Below are positions 11,600-25,023 of a stretch of 64,000 bases of DNA, one piece after another (position 1 is the first letter of the stretch; every line of letters starts with the position of its first letter). The position numbers and the translations under genes were made by a program. The stretch is from assembly GCA_963930655.1 (NCBI GenBank), contig OZ005615.1, positions 12,790,001-12,854,000 on the forward strand, in the 5' to 3' direction. Source of the stretch: Myrica gale. Taxonomy: Eukaryota; Streptophyta; Magnoliopsida; Fagales; Myricaceae. The notes under the pieces are model-generated. The model did no database searches, was not told where the DNA came from, and saw only the letters and a list, made by a program, of their open reading frames with translations.

Positions 11600-14500
11600 T
11601 CAACCATCCTCACACTGCAAGCTTGTCTTGATGTTTCTTAACGTGCAAGATATTAGAGTGTTTACAGACTCCACAGACTCCATTGTAGGCTTAGCTGTGG
11701 GCGAGGTACTTGTTCGGATCTGGAATGCTATCGTAAGCAAAGACCCTGCTTCTGTGCTTTTCTCCTCCTGCCTAGAAGTAATCACTAGAGGCCTCGAGTC
11801 CAGCCCATCTGGAAGAATCGAAAATCCTGAAGGCAGTATGGCGGTGTTGCTAGCGTCGCATCCCGTCATCACAGACTGCATTCCGGTAATGTCCACAGGA
11901 GCATAGACCACCGTTGACTCGAATGCATTGGTACAGGTATCTTGGAGTACCCACGTGGTGTTCTCTTTGGATTTCATCGTCTGAAAATTTGGACAGCCAA
12001 TAGCAGAGAGTTCAGGCTTTGTTTTATTGTGCGAGGCCGTGCTTAAATGAAGTTAGTATAAATTTTGACCAAGAAAACTCACTTGGATGGCTACTGCATT
12101 GCCACGATCTTGCCCTTTAGCTAAGTTTGCTATGGATTGTGCTGGACCTCCATTGGACATATCCCACTGAGATATACGAAGACAAAGACAAAAATCGTGA
12201 GGCAATTTCGTATCCCAGTAATTTGATAAATTAACGATCAATTAGTAGATTATGTAAAGAAGCCAAACCTCATTTCTGCGAGCTTCATCTCTCAAGAAAT
12301 CAAATAAGACCTGAGGAGAGACAGGCAACCATACAGAGGAAACTGCACACAAGATCACCCCCAGAGGTTCTCCAGGGTCGTTCAAATTCTTCCTCGAAGT
12401 TACCCTTATGTCTTCCCCTGTCTTGCTTGAGACCTTGGTCCATGTATGAAAGCTTGATGCTCCAAGTGCATGGCAAAAACTCCTTGTCATCCTTTGTGCC
12501 AACTTCAAAATGCTTTTCCTCCCAGCAAGTGTGGCCACCCCTGTATTTGATCCCAGGTAGACATTTAAAAAACCCTGTACTAGTGAAGTTTTCAACAAGA
12601 TTTCCCCTATTTCTTCAACTTGGCTTACCAGTTGAATCCTTCATGGGAACATTGGTAGCCATGAAGAAAACGAGACGTTCACATTGGAGTTGCATCGTTG
12701 CCATCCAATGCCGAGCTCCAAAGGCTAGACCACTGTTAACAATAGTGCGGTACATAGTATGAACTGGACTTTTCTGGCACTCCAAGTGTTCTACCCAAAT
12801 CACCTGACAAACAATCGAAGACCATTAAAAAGATTTCCATGTTATATCAAGTTAAGTTTATGCTTCGCTCCATTTGGATTCACCTACGGTTTTTCCTGTT
12901 ATATTTTGAGTTGTTTCCCATTCCCTGACCAAAATTAACCATCAAGGATCCAGATAAATATTTCAGGGTGAGAAAGGCCATCTCATATTACTGCGACTCA
13001 CAGCAGGTGTCAAATGCCCAATCAAGATGGGTTGATTTTGTTAAGCAATAAAACCAACAAAATAAATTTCATGTTCGTCCAAAATGGCTCCCTCATAGAT
13101 TTCCAGCAAGAACTACCAGTAGTTATTTATGGGAACCTTGTTATACCTTGCAATGGCCATTTGTTTTATCCTCAATGATACAACCAGATGGGCGTTTTCT
13201 GCATTTCACAAGGGATGCATCGATGTTATCCTCCACTTTGTCGATTGATACGTCAACAATCGCCCATTGTTCGGCACTCAGCTGCTTGCAGTATCTGAAG
13301 AAGTAGACTTCTCTGGTGGGCACCATTGGTGTGAGCATTTGCAATTCTGCGAACATCTGAATTTAAACAACTATCTTCCCTTTAGAACCTTGAAAATGAA
13401 AACAAATGGTTGAATGGAATTTTAAATTATATTTCTTTTCTTTTTTTCTCGCCTTAAATACCAGTAGAAAATTTCCCTAATGTATATATAAACCATACTC
13501 CCACCACAAAATTACCAGGAAACACTTTTTGTTTCTCTTTTTCTCTTTAAAAAAAGTCATAGGAAGTGCTTAATCTCCTGGAATTATCTTCCCTAGCGAA
13601 AGTACAAATGCAAAACCCTAATGTCCAAGAGCTTGACCTTCAGCTGAGGGGTTTTCTTTTCTGTTCTTTTATGAGCGACCTTTAGACGGGCTAATAATAA
13701 TACACAGGTCAGTTACTGCAGAGAAGTTTGGGTTTAAGTGCTGCAGAAAAGTTGATCCAACACAGAAGTCCTACTTTTTTTTTCCTTGACACAAAAATCA
13801 TACTTTTGCTTCCACGGCTGGACCACGTGAGAGAGTAAAATACTCTGATATTCATGCAGGAAACAACCACGATGATTCTTTCAAATGGAGTAAAACTAAC
13901 TACTTCCTTCAATCCCCATTCAATCTGTAGGCTGCTTTTTTACAAAAAAATAAAAGTCAAGAGATCCTAAATTTCAGACAGTAGCAAATGTTTATATGAT
14001 GGGGAACTCACCAGTTGTACAGCACCATTTCTATTAGGACCTTCACCGTCGGCGATAATATCAACGGTGGCTGATTTTGAGATCAAGCATGGAAACATTT
14101 CCTTCCATTGACTCTGCCATGGAACAGATCATTAGCATCAGATAAATCACTAGTTTCAATTTTGTAACTTTTTTTTGGGAAAAAGAGAGATTTTGGGGGC
14201 TTTCAGCTTCACGAAAGGTTTTTTCTTCTTACCACATCCATGAAACTTTGAACAAGCCGTGGGAGATCCACAAAAACAACTCCAGTCTCTCTTGAGGCCT
14301 CTATGGATCTCTTTGGCCCCCCATTAGTGGAGTTTTTGATAGAGAACTCTTTAACGTACTCATCGTAATTAAGTATTTCACGACCAGTCTCAACGCTACG
14401 GATCCATAGTGGTTCTCCAGCTGTAGCCATCTTTGTGAGCTCTTCCGTTGCTTGATTAACTATCTCCATTATCCTCGACTTCTCGAGCCCAAAAATTCCA

Positions 14501-16319
14501 CTCAAGAAATCCAAGGAGCTTCTGCTATCTTGGTCTTTACCAGTTGAGCATGAAGGCGAGGCCGTCCCTGGAGAGTATTTTCCAAGAGCTGCTCGGAGTT
14601 TTTCTACCTGCACATTCGAAAAGAAATTATACCTGACTATATGGTAACAATTTGCCTTTCATGAAAAAAGAGGAGTAACTTTTTCATATGAGGTCGGTTA
14701 TGCAAACCTCGGCCTTGAGCCTGGCATTTTCGATCCTGAGCTGTTGTTCCTCTGTCGTCACTGCTGCGTCTCGGCTTGTGGTGGCCGTGCCACAGTTGGG
14801 GCAGCAAGCTTTGTTTATTTGTTCCCTCATGGCTTTATTTTCATCTCGGAGCTTCTCCATTTCTGTTTTCAGTAATGAGTTTTCATGGCGCTCTTGTATA
14901 GCCTGCACCGTTCAATAAATGCTTCATACAGTCATTCCAAGAAGCGAAGAGAAAGGAAAAAAGAAGGTGGGAAAGTTGCAACGTGATAACTACCAAAATT
15001 AAGAAGAAGAAGAAAAAAACAACCAGAGCTATCAAATAAATTGGAACCTAGAGCCAAATGTATATGAACAGGGGTTGAAAAAGACAACAGAAATAGAATA
15101 TACCTTGATTTGTGTTCGACGATTTTGAAACCAAAACTTTACTTGCCGAGGAGCAAGGCCTAATTGCTTGCTTAGCTGTTGTCTCTGCTTCTCGTCCGGG
15201 TGGGGTGACTCTTTAAAAAGGCTGCAATTGAATTCATCTAAACTTCAAATAAATGGTATGGTGTTGGATCCCAAAGTATCAAATAGGCTTGACATGATAA
15301 GAAATTCTGAAACATATGAAGACAAAGATAACTCGAGTTATGTTTGGGGAAAGAAAATATTGTTTTTTTTTAATGAATTCTTCTGGCGATAACCATCCCG
15401 CATTAATAAAAACAAAGCAAAGAAAAGGCACTGGGAAATTTAAGGCTGCTTTAACTTTTGAATCTTGTTTCTTCGTAAGCATTACACTAGCTTTTAATAA
15501 ATCTTTTGAGAGCAGTTGTACGTCGTACACCGAGTAGCTTTTATTAAAGCTAGGCAGCTAGCTACCAGATTGATATGCAAGTGATTAACCCCACTTTAAC
15601 CAATTGCATTAGCAAGGCACCTGTTAAGGAACAATTAGCAAAGTATGTGCATGACAAGTTTATGCTCAGAAGTAAATTAAACATCCCCACCCACCTTCCA
15701 GGAAGAAGTGATTTTTGATTATCAATGACTGGAATTGAGTAACCCAGGAATATTAACTCCAAGTTAAGCATATATCATTAGGCCACCGGAGCTCTTGTTA
15801 AATCATATAGAACAGAAATTGACAATGATAGCAATGAAGGACTTTACGCTTCCATTTCTCTGATTTGCTCAGCCGTGTGCCTATGATACTTCTTTCTCTT
15901 TTTCTTCTTGTTCTTGTCCCCATCACCATCATCATCCTGCTCTCCTTCGCCGTCGAAATCATCCTCGGATCTCGATCTCAGGGCCCCCGAGTTCTCACTG
16001 CTAATCTCGGTCGTGTCTTCTCTCTGGCCGCCTCCTCCACTGCCCTCATCCCCCTCCTCCACCTCCATGTTCGCAGCTTCCGCCGCTGCCCCGGCATCGC
16101 GAAAAATCCCAGCCTTTTCAGTAAAAAACACATACAGAGAGAAGTAAATAAAGAGAATCTAAACGCGCGCTGCAAGACACAAGAGAAAAAAATAATAATG
16201 GAATAGAAGTTAGGGTAGATGAAGAATGTTCATATTACAAGGCTGAGAGAGAGAGCTGGAGAGCCGAAGAAGTCTTTGGTACGCGAAGTGGGTGGATTAT
16301 TCGACATGTCCACGCCCAT
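11600..16319 (-). CDS. GL2: HD-Zip IV homeodomain-START transcription factor, GLABRA2-like, 752 aa
   Basis: Nuclear transcription factor that in Arabidopsis promotes trichome and non-hair root epidermal fate and seed-coat mucilage, under MYB-bHLH-TTG1 control. Eleven exons (minus): 16319-16239, 16113-15848, 15221-15104, 14902-14708, 14607-14233, 14113-14012, 13356-13147, 12803-12629, 12540-12269, 12166-12083, 11980-11600; all GT-AG, sum 752 codons plus stop, close to AtGL2. The N-terminus carries the GL2-type segment [20 protein letters not shown] and an acidic run. The homeodomain (about 97-156) has helix 3 WFQNRRTQ. The zipper-loop-zipper (about 157-230) carries a CCPNC motif in the loop. 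The START domain (about 265-490) includes [19 protein letters not shown], and the C-terminal START-adjacent domain ends SLQCEDG. The start [10 protein letters not shown] was chosen because it begins the conserved first exon. Other HD-Zip IV members are less likely because of the GL2-specific N-terminus. Confidence 0.95.
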
Positions 16320-16398
16320 GACAAGCTCTGGAGTTCTTGGGGGCTTGGCAAATGGGCTGTTTTAAGGAGCAAAAATGTTGGTGAAGGTGTGCTATTGG

Positions 16399-16400
<2 letters not shown>

Positions 16401-16430
<30 letters not shown>
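16401..16430. repeat. (GA)n microsatellite in the GL2-like 5' leader region
   Basis: About 15 GA units lie some 80 bp upstream of the GL2-like ATG; on the gene's own strand this reads (TC)n. CT/GA tracts are common in plant 5' leaders and can bind BPC/GAGA-type proteins. A role here is not shown. Confidence 0.85.
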
Positions 16431-16435
<5 letters not shown>

Positions 16436-17270
16436 ACTGCTTGATTTAAGGATATAAAACAAAATGATGAAACCCAAAGAGGCTCTTCACTTTATGCGTC
16501 ATTTGCGTCTGTGTAAGAGAGAGATTCAGAGAAAGGGCCGGTAGGGGTTGACCGTTAGATATTCCGAGGGGAATGTGAAAGTCCCAACTAACTTAAGCGG
16601 TTGAATCTATGATTCAACAGCATTTCAGTTTCTTGTCCTCTTCTTAAAGCGAGGCTTGAAGGCTGAAGCCGCCAGCTCAAGATTAAACTGAACCTAAGGT
16701 AGTGTCTGGCAACGAACATTTAATGAATTACCGCGATGGCCAAAGTTCGCTGGATTACACCCACGGAATGGCGAGGAGCCACGCGACGACCCGTGCGGGG
16801 CGCATGGTCCCCCAAACATTCGTAAAATCCTATACAAATTATATTGTACATATATTATTTCCGAGGGGAATTAATTACAGAGGTGTAAGTTGTCGGTTGT
16901 GTTTGTTAAATAAATTCAAAAACCTTTTATACATGGATAAGCTATATGTATCATATGATTATTTTAATTCCCAATAAAACGACTGCTTATATTTTTTTAA
17001 TTAAAGATACTTATTTTATATTCTTAATTTTTATGACTAAAAAAATAAATATTTGTAGATCTTCGAGAAGAAGTAGAGAAAGAAGAATACAATTACGAAA
17101 TCAGAAGTACTTTAAATCCTGATACTTTAGACTTGGCTTCTTTATGTGAGCAACCCAAGTTGTTCTATGATAATACTCTTAAATGCCTTTTAAGTATCCC
17201 ATGTGCCATTAAAAGTTGCTAGAAAGCAATTAATGTGTCACCAAATGCTGCCTAGCTAGCGTTGGATTTA
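16431..17270. other. Upstream region of the GL2-like gene
   Basis: No coding sequence is supported. This is the likely proximal promoter of the minus-strand GL2-like gene. I looked for an exact L1-box (TAAATGYA) in 16320-17950 and saw none, only near matches. Confidence 0.4.
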
Positions 17271-17470
17271 GGTTGTGTTTTGAGTCTTAAAATTTTAGGG
17301 AAGTTAAAATTTTAGGGTATTGGATTTGGTGAAATAGTGAAGAGATAGATTATTTTTAATATTTATTATAATGAAAAGTAATGACGCGATGAAGAGAGAA
17401 AGATTATATTGTAATTTTTTATTAAGCTAAAATTTTAAGAAATGTGAAATTTTACTACACAAACGCACCC
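17271..17470. mobile_element. Tourist-like MITE (copy 1)
   Basis: A 200-bp A/T-rich element begins GGTTGTGTTTTG and ends CAAACGCACCC, imperfect inverted termini. It is flanked by TTA on both sides (17268-17270 and 17471-17473), the target duplication typical of PIF/Harbinger elements. A second, similar copy is at 56121-56295. There is no coding capacity. Confidence 0.8.
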
Positions 17471-17945
17471 TTAGGAGTTCACGAGGATTAACATATTCCT
17501 ATGCATTAAAAAAATAAAAAAGTGTTATTATTTGTACTCTAGTCAATGTAGCATTTTTAACGAAGTTATTAGAATAAAGTTTTCATATTGTAGTGTTATA
17601 TTCTTTCTTCTCGTATATAAATTTATTACACATCACATCAAATAATATATAGGACAATTATTTATTCTAATTAGGTTTTGTGCCACTTATCCTTATATTG
17701 AATGGTCTAATTAACTTGTCCGAATCATATTTCCTAATTAATAGCACCTACGGATCAATACAAAGAAAATCATTTAACCCATTTATTGCAGTACTCAAAA
17801 GATATTGGTCCTTCACTTCTCTTCATTTTTATCTCTTAAATTAAAACCACCTGTTGAAGATACGTGTCTATATTCTCCATCAAGAAAAATAAATAAATAT
17901 TATCCTTAAAAGATAATTAAGAAGAGAAGTTAAATAAGTATTTTA

Positions 17946-18240
17946 AGAAAATTGACAATTTAGTCACTAAGTTTATAGCACGCTGACGATTTAGTTATTA
18001 GGTTTCATTTTTTTATTATATATAGTTGTGATGATCTGATCCTTCCGTCAAATCTCTGTTACTTTTTAACGGAATAGAATACGGTCGACCGCTATTCCGA
18101 TTAAAACTTTAACGGAGATTTGACAGAAAGAGTAGATCGTCACAACTATATATTCTTAGTGACCATATAATAAAAAAATGAAATATAATGACTAAATCGT
18201 CAACTATACTAAATTTAGTGACCAAATTATCAATTTTTCT
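17946..18240. mobile_element. Foldback MITE with arms of about 145 bp
   Basis: The two halves are inverted copies. The left arm runs from about 17946 (AGAAAATTGACAATTTAGTC) to about 18075; the right arm runs to 18240 and reads back as the same sequence with scattered mismatches. Shared blocks include TGACGATTTAGT, TTTCATTTTTTTATTATAT and GTCAAATCTC. A transcript would form a long near-perfect hairpin. No clear target duplication was found. Confidence 0.8.
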
Positions 18241-21200
18241 AAATTTTACTTTGGAGAAATTATGGCTACACTTCTCACCGACCTCTTTAAATAAAATTGA
18301 TACCGCCTTAATGTTCCTGCCCTCTCCCGGAGCCAATCTTTTTTTTTTTTTTTTTCTGGCTCGAGAAAAGGAGCCATAAAGCAGAGGCGGCTTGCATAAG
18401 CCGAGCCATTGCTCAAGAAGGCAAGGAGCTTCCAAATAGTTGAGGTCAAACCCTGCAGCCATAACCACATGAAGCGAGGTCTGGTAATCCGTGAACTTCT
18501 TTGAGCAATGCGGCCTCCAGTTCTTTGTTATAATGATTATTTTATTTTTACGTGTCTTTATACCATTTAAAATATTTGAAAGAAGTGAATGCAATTAATG
18601 GATTTGCATCCAAGCTTTTGGATATATATATATATATATACCAAGTATTATATTCCATAGTATCACCGTCAAAAAACTTTCTTATCCTGTAAAAAAAATC
18701 CACAATATATTATTAATTAGTAATAAAAGCCTGTTCACTACAGAACCCTCGTTTTATTTTGATAATATTTTTTAAATTGCTGATATTGCAAGAAGGACAC
18801 GGTTCAAAAGGGACATCTACATCTAGGTAGTGGCTAGCAAATAAAAGCACCAGAAGCATTATATTTTTCTACCAAAATATGAGTTGGTCCATGAAATTTG
18901 GGCTTACCTAAGTGCAAGGGAAAGCGAAGGAAAAACTATAATTCTACAATTGTTTTTAATTATTTTATTTTAAAGAGGCTAAACAAATATGTGGTTCTAT
19001 GTTGTAATGCTATCTCATTCAACATCAACACCCACAAAAACTTATTAAGGTTGTGGTGTGGGGGAATCAATTGTTCAACCATATTCCATTTTGGTAAATA
19101 ATATGGGTTGAGTTTTTTTTTTCCTTTTTCTAAGAATAATTTGAAGAAAATGGGTGCCATTTTTTGATGTTCCAAATAGAAACTGAAGAAGAAAATATCA
19201 GTGTCACTATTAATTAAAAGTTTTGGTGGCATATGGGTTATGATTAAGGTTATCTACAATTCAAATCAACCAAGCATATTGAATTTGGTCTCTTCAATTC
19301 TTTTTTTTTCTTCTTCTTTTGCATTGGTAGTTAGGAATGGTAGATAATACGAAGCAATCACATGATTCCACAGACCTAATAAAGTATGGTATTAATTTAT
19401 TTGAGGTTCCTTTTGGATTTCTCTCTCTCACCACATGATCCTTTTGGATTGATCTCTCTCCAAGTAAGCTTAAATTCATCAAACATCCCTACACTATTTT
19501 TTTAACTTCTTTTTTTTCCTTCATAATCCATTAAGGAAGGCAAACAGAGTAACATAGAAATCCACAAGAAAGAAATATCTTCTTTGCTTTGTTCTCAATC
19601 ATTAGGTATCTTATGAGATAAGTTCTTGGCCGACAAACCAATGAAAAACTTCCAAATTATATATTAGGGAGAATAATGAGGTTTAAGCAAGGCCATGAAA
19701 GAAAAGAATTAATCTGTCAACTAATGTTAAGAGCTTGACCCTGAAATCCACCCAAAGCAGAAACACACATCCCAGGGTAAAGAATGAGTTAAAAAGAAGT
19801 GATATGAGGGTAACGCTCTTAGAATGCTATAATTACACATAATTACTACAGATTTTGGTTCATTATCTTCCCAGTTCATATGCATTTCCTCTCAGCACAA
19901 ATCACAGTACATCTTAATGCTTTTCTTTCTTGTATAGGTAACTTGCTTTATTTTTCTTGGTTTTATGGGGAAACCTCTCTACCATATGCTTTTCTTGTTT
20001 TTAAAGATCCATTTAACCAGGTTTAAACTCCAGGAAATCAATCCTTAGTTCATATTACATGGGAGCTAAAGACATGCTGCTAAGTTTTCATTCAATGTTT
20101 TATCACTGACGAGATACTCCATACTAAGATTTTGTTTATCAAGCAATTTACACATACATAAGTACTTAAGTACCCAAATAACGAATATAGACAGATCTAA
20201 AAAGCAGCAAAAAAGCAGTACAAGTTGGACCCATAAAACCACAACTTCCAGGCAATTGCTGACTGAAAGAGGGATTCATGGAAATTATTAAGCATAACTC
20301 AAATCCTGCTCCCACTAATCTGGGGCATTCCACACGAGGATTGATTTTGACAAAATAAGCTTAATTGAAACGAGCCACGCCAACGGTACAACAATAGCGG
20401 TTAAGCTTTAGTTTTCAAACCATCACGCATTAAACAATAACTAATGTGCTTGAACGCAATATAAATTAATATCTTCATCATAGTAATTTGCATCTGCTAA
20501 GGCTAGTAATATGATACGAGTAAGAAATTTCAAGCCACCAAGCTAACATGTAAATTCTAACACGACATGCAATCCACATGGAGCTGCCATATCAGATAGC
20601 CATCCGGCCAATGACATGTCCAAATACCATCCACCCTGAGATTCAATCACATTGAGAATCGAGTCAAATAAAGGATGCCACGACAGTCTGTTTTAGCACG
20701 ATTAACATCAAGCTTGTACGATCTTTCTTTATTAGAAGGCTGCAGACTTGCTATAAAACCTGGAGAGACAGTTAGCTGTTGAAGAGTAGATGAGATGGTT
20801 GTTTTGGAAGTCAGGTGAAAAGCTACTACAAGAAAGTGCCACTGCAATCTTTAATAGATTATAATGAAATGAAAATTTGTGGACTAGGTTTTTCTAAAAG
20901 ACTTAATGTGTCGGTACACTTTTATGTCACTCATTCATGAATGCCCATTGCTTACATTGAGGCCAGCCAAATTTCAAAGAGCAGATAGATTCCCACCTCT
21001 GTTTGTCTGTTCTTAGTAATTGAACTAATTAAGAATTTTAGATTCTAGTCTCTCTCTCCGGTGTGTGCTGTGTGCATATGCAGGAAGTTAGCTGGCATAG
21101 AATAAGTTGAGATGATAAAACAAAAACCGAATGAGAAAATATCAAGCCTGCCGTTCTCTAAAAATAACATGGAGCAAATTGGAGTTCGTTACAAAAGCCG

Positions 21201-23276
21201 CGTTGAATCTAGCCCATTAGTACTTCCTCCAACTCACCCTAACTTCAATCAATCTTCATCAGCAATTCAAAGTGGAGGATCGATCAGCTATAATTTCATT
21301 TTTTATTTCAGTTAGATGTAAATCCTATACAGGTTCATGCTGAGGAATTTTATTAAATGTGTCATTATTCTGCTTGGGTACATTCAATCTCAAGTTCATC
21401 CAGGAAAGTCATTGGGAGCTTTGTTTAGTTGAATGTTTCATGACAACAATATTAATTTTCAAACTATTTCAGTCTAGAGGAAGATTAAAAAAAAGGAAAT
21501 TTCCAATCCAACATCAAGCGCAGTCAGAATTGATCATTATGTTGGGGCAAACTTTTGGCCAAAGAATTTATCAAAACCAGGTGCAGTCAGACTTGATCAT
21601 CTGTTCAGGCCAAATGTTAGGCCGAAACCAAAAAAATTCTCATTTGTTTAAAAGAACATAACAATTTAGATAAAAGAATATTCATCTTTAAGGGTGGTTG
21701 GAAATTGGTTTGAATATATGCCATATCCCAACATTTTGAACGTCCAAGTCAGTGGCAAAAGGGGGTAAAAACTACCATTCCCAACTAACTCAGTTTCTAT
21801 GCCCTACTTATGCAACATGTATCATGCTTATAGCAATCTCCAAATTAATAGTAAAGCCAATGGTTAACCAGCAAGTATGCAGTCTTTATTTGACATGAAG
21901 TGCACGTCCTGCAAACATTCACAATTATCCTAAAATCCTCATCCAGACAGACACTCGGCCCACAGGAAAATCATTTAGGGGAAAAGAAAAAGAAAAAGAA
22001 GTCTGCAGAAAGAAGGAAAATTGGACAATAATGTAACTTAACCAGAGTACAACTGCAGTTGTAACACAAGAAACTAGTATGATTTTCAAGCTTTGAAGGG
22101 AAAATAGGATAACCAGAATGCTCAAGCAGCAAAAGATATTGAGGAAAATATAAAACAACCAGCATGAAGCTAGCGCTTACAGTATCTTAAACTAACGCTG
22201 AGCTCACTAGCAAGTAAACCTCACCAAATTTTGAGGAGTACCTTTAATCAACTACATGGACTTCCCATTTAATTTTCTGTGCCAAAATCACAAGTTTTAA
22301 TGACAGGAGATAATGCAAGCAGAAGATACACTGCAATATGTATATAAGACTAAGACACTGCCAAAAACCTACCAGAAACAAATCATGAAATAAGCTATGT
22401 CAAAACATCTTTATATCTTTTACCAAGTACTGAATATTGGATTCTTAGCCCGAAAGGAGACCTGTAATGTAACTTGTCTGAAAGCACCAACACATGTAGG
22501 AGACTGTACTTTGAAGACTTCATAGTATTTTTACTTCTCCAGGAATATTGTAAGGTAGCCCTACTAAACAGATGCGAACTAACCTCAATGTCTAGCCACG
22601 CTCTCATCATGGTCCTGACATGTTATCTGTTCCTGTAGAATTGGAGGCCATCAAATTCAGAGGAGTAAAATTTAGTTTAGTGCCACTTGTGGCAAAATGG
22701 ACTCAGTGCCTCATCCAAATCATGGGATCTCGGATGGGTATAGATCATGTGATGACCCTTGATTGTTTTCATGTCTTTAATCACCTTAGAGCAGAATAGT
22801 TACTCTAGCAAGACTGGAAAATACCCGACAAGATTACTGGTCTTATACTGTGTTTTGAATTTCCTCAGCACAAAGAATATTAGAGAATTCATGAAGGAGT
22901 AAGGAAGGGAATAAGACTGAACAATGAATTCACCCACTGATTCTAAAAAATTCCAAAACCCTATCATGTTTGCAACATAAAGCCTCAATGTTTGGTGAAA
23001 AAACTTCTGCTCTTGTTATGCAAACCACTAAATATTTATATATTATCTAGGGATACTGATTTATTGTGATAACAGTCTACTTCAGTGACTGTAGGACACT
23101 AATATTACAGCTCCAGGAGTATAAAATGCAAGGATCAAAATGTTTATAGACCCCCTTTGATAAATTATCATTTTGGATTGAAATGAATGGAGCATTTGTT
23201 CTCTTCTGAAAATGTAATCTTGCATTACAAGTGCTTCCTATTCCACAACATAAGAGTAGTTTTTCCTCGTAGCTTT

Positions 23277-23280
<4 letters not shown>

Positions 23281-23319
<39 letters not shown>
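23281..23319. repeat. (GA)n microsatellite
   Basis: An uninterrupted GA dinucleotide run of about 39 bp, seen directly. Confidence 0.95.
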
Positions 23320-23320
<1 letters not shown>

Positions 23321-23746
23321 ATATGGTGCATTTCCAACCCTGACTTTAATTTTGACAGACATGGTGGTGTGTTTCCTCAAAAGTTTGAAGGGCGTCATGC
23401 AAGAGGATTACCTATGTCTTTTTGTCTTAAGGATACAAGGGACAATGAGTAAATTGTAATTACAAAGAGGGTAAAATACCTGTGTCCAGTGATTTCCTTA
23501 TTGCATTTGAGGGATCTGGATCTTCTATCATCATCTCCAATTCCCAGATCCTCTTTTAATTTTTATGTAACCATTTGCAAGCAAGTGGATAATCATTCAT
23601 TTTCTTATAACAAGTGACATTTTGAACCTTACCAAAAACAGTGACATTTTGAAAATTGACGAGTTCTTGCTTTCAGCAGTTGACTTTTAGTTGAAATCAT
23701 AAGGTGAATTGTCTTCCAGCAAAACGCAGTGATTGTAGTATGTGTC

Positions 23747-24010
23747 TTTTTTTTTTTTTAATCAAATGAGAAACTTCATTCCAAATAGTCTGAAAGCCAA
23801 AAGAGTACAAAGAACCCCACCAGAGGGGGTAACAAAAAGTCCCACCAAAGGGGGTAACATAATTATACAACCAAAGTAGGGTCCTTTTCCTGCTGGATAA
23901 GAGGGAGGTATGGGGTAGGATCATTAATGCAAAGATCAAAATGAATCCTATCCGGCACAAATTTGGCGGTGTCGTGCACAAGGTTGTTGGCAATTGTAGT
24001 TGGTGTCTTG
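23747..24010 (-). mobile_element. Probable 3'-end retroposon fragment (LINE- or SINE-like)
   Basis: On the minus strand this ends in a poly(A) tract (poly-T at 23747-23759) preceded by sequence with no open frame. It contains a local duplication, CCACCA(g/a)AGGGGGTAACA, at about 23817-23857. The layout resembles the polyadenylated tails of plant non-LTR elements. I could not find a target duplication, so the family is uncertain. Confidence 0.4.
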
Positions 24011-24578
24011 CTTGCAACCACAAGTGGCTGTCTTCTGAAATGAAAGGTTACCTACTAAGATATGCTTGCTTAAACTAAGAGCATAATATGTTCCAAAAGA
24101 AGTACCAATACAAGAAATTTTTTTCTGCAAAAGTAATTTTGGAGAACTGCCAAGTATCAATCGAAAAACAATTTCTGTCTCTGTAATATACCACTTTCTG
24201 AAGCACGATAGTTGTTTCAAATGCCCGAAAAAAAATTCACTCCTACATCATATTGAAGTGAATAAGCAATAACAATTCTTGAGAGAAGATTAGATCACTC
24301 ACAAATTGAGCTTTAAACAGCGTATCAGGAGTAATCCAACATTCTCCACACCAGAAGCAACATCAACCCTGAGAGTGAATTAGAGATTTTACAGAGGCAC
24401 CAATCCTAGGGCTTCAAAAACTTTATACGGTATAGCAAGTGAAATTTGATTAGGAAATCTACCCTACGGAATCTTTTACTTAATAAGACACAATCTTATA
24501 GCAAGCATAGTGATAGACAAGAACAAAACAGCAGTAAAAGTTAAAAAGGTAAAAGTACAAAGATCAATGTATAAATTC

Positions 24579-25015
24579 TAGGGCTGAACAAAACTGGACT
24601 GCAGACTGGACCGGATTTGCGGTCCGGTCTTAATTTTTCAAATGCGGTCCGGACTGGATTGAAGGACAGCATTTATGCGGTCCGGTCCGGGTCAAAAAAT
24701 TATGAAATGCAGTCCGGACCGGACCGCATTTCATAATTTTTTTTTATTTTTTTTTAATTATTAAAAAAAAATCTCTGCACTGCGCAGTAGCAGTGCCTAC
24801 TTTGCGCAGTGCAGAGTAGCGCAGTTCGAATTTTTTTAATTTTTTTAAAAAAAAAATTTAAATCCGGTCTGGATCACTTAAAAAGTGGTCCAGACCGAAC
24901 CGCATTTCATAAAACCGGACCGGACCACTTGTCCTTTAATATAAAGGAACCGAAAATGCGGTCCGGACAGGATTGCGGTCCAAAAACCGGACCGCATTTT
25001 CGGTTTTCAGCCCTA
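24579..25015. mobile_element. hAT-type MITE with GGTCCGG subterminal repeats (A)
   Basis: A 437-bp element with termini TAGGGCTGAA and TTCAGCCCTA and a perfect 8-bp target duplication ATAAATTC (24571-24578 and 25016-25023), diagnostic of the hAT superfamily. Many GGTCCGG/CCGGACC motifs cluster near both ends. The centre has a perfect 14-bp inverted repeat, CTCTGCACTGCGCA at 24773-24786 against 24803-24816. No transposase is encoded. Confidence 0.93.
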
Positions 25016-25023
25016 ATAAATTC

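Larger units (their letters stand above)
18241..24570. other. Gene-poor intergenic stretch of about 6.3 kb
   Basis: I see no open frame with a recognisable domain on either strand, and no tRNA or rRNA. It holds a poly-T/(TA)n region near 18330-18641, an imperfect tandem pair (unit about 63 bp) near 21520-21640, a (GA)n run at 23281-23319 and a retroposon fragment near 23747-24010. Confidence 0.5.

Noticed and set aside
18246..18594. Minus-strand open frames including LEAPCLLEQWLGLCK
   Set aside because: Overlap the end of a foldback MITE and a poly-T tract; no known family.
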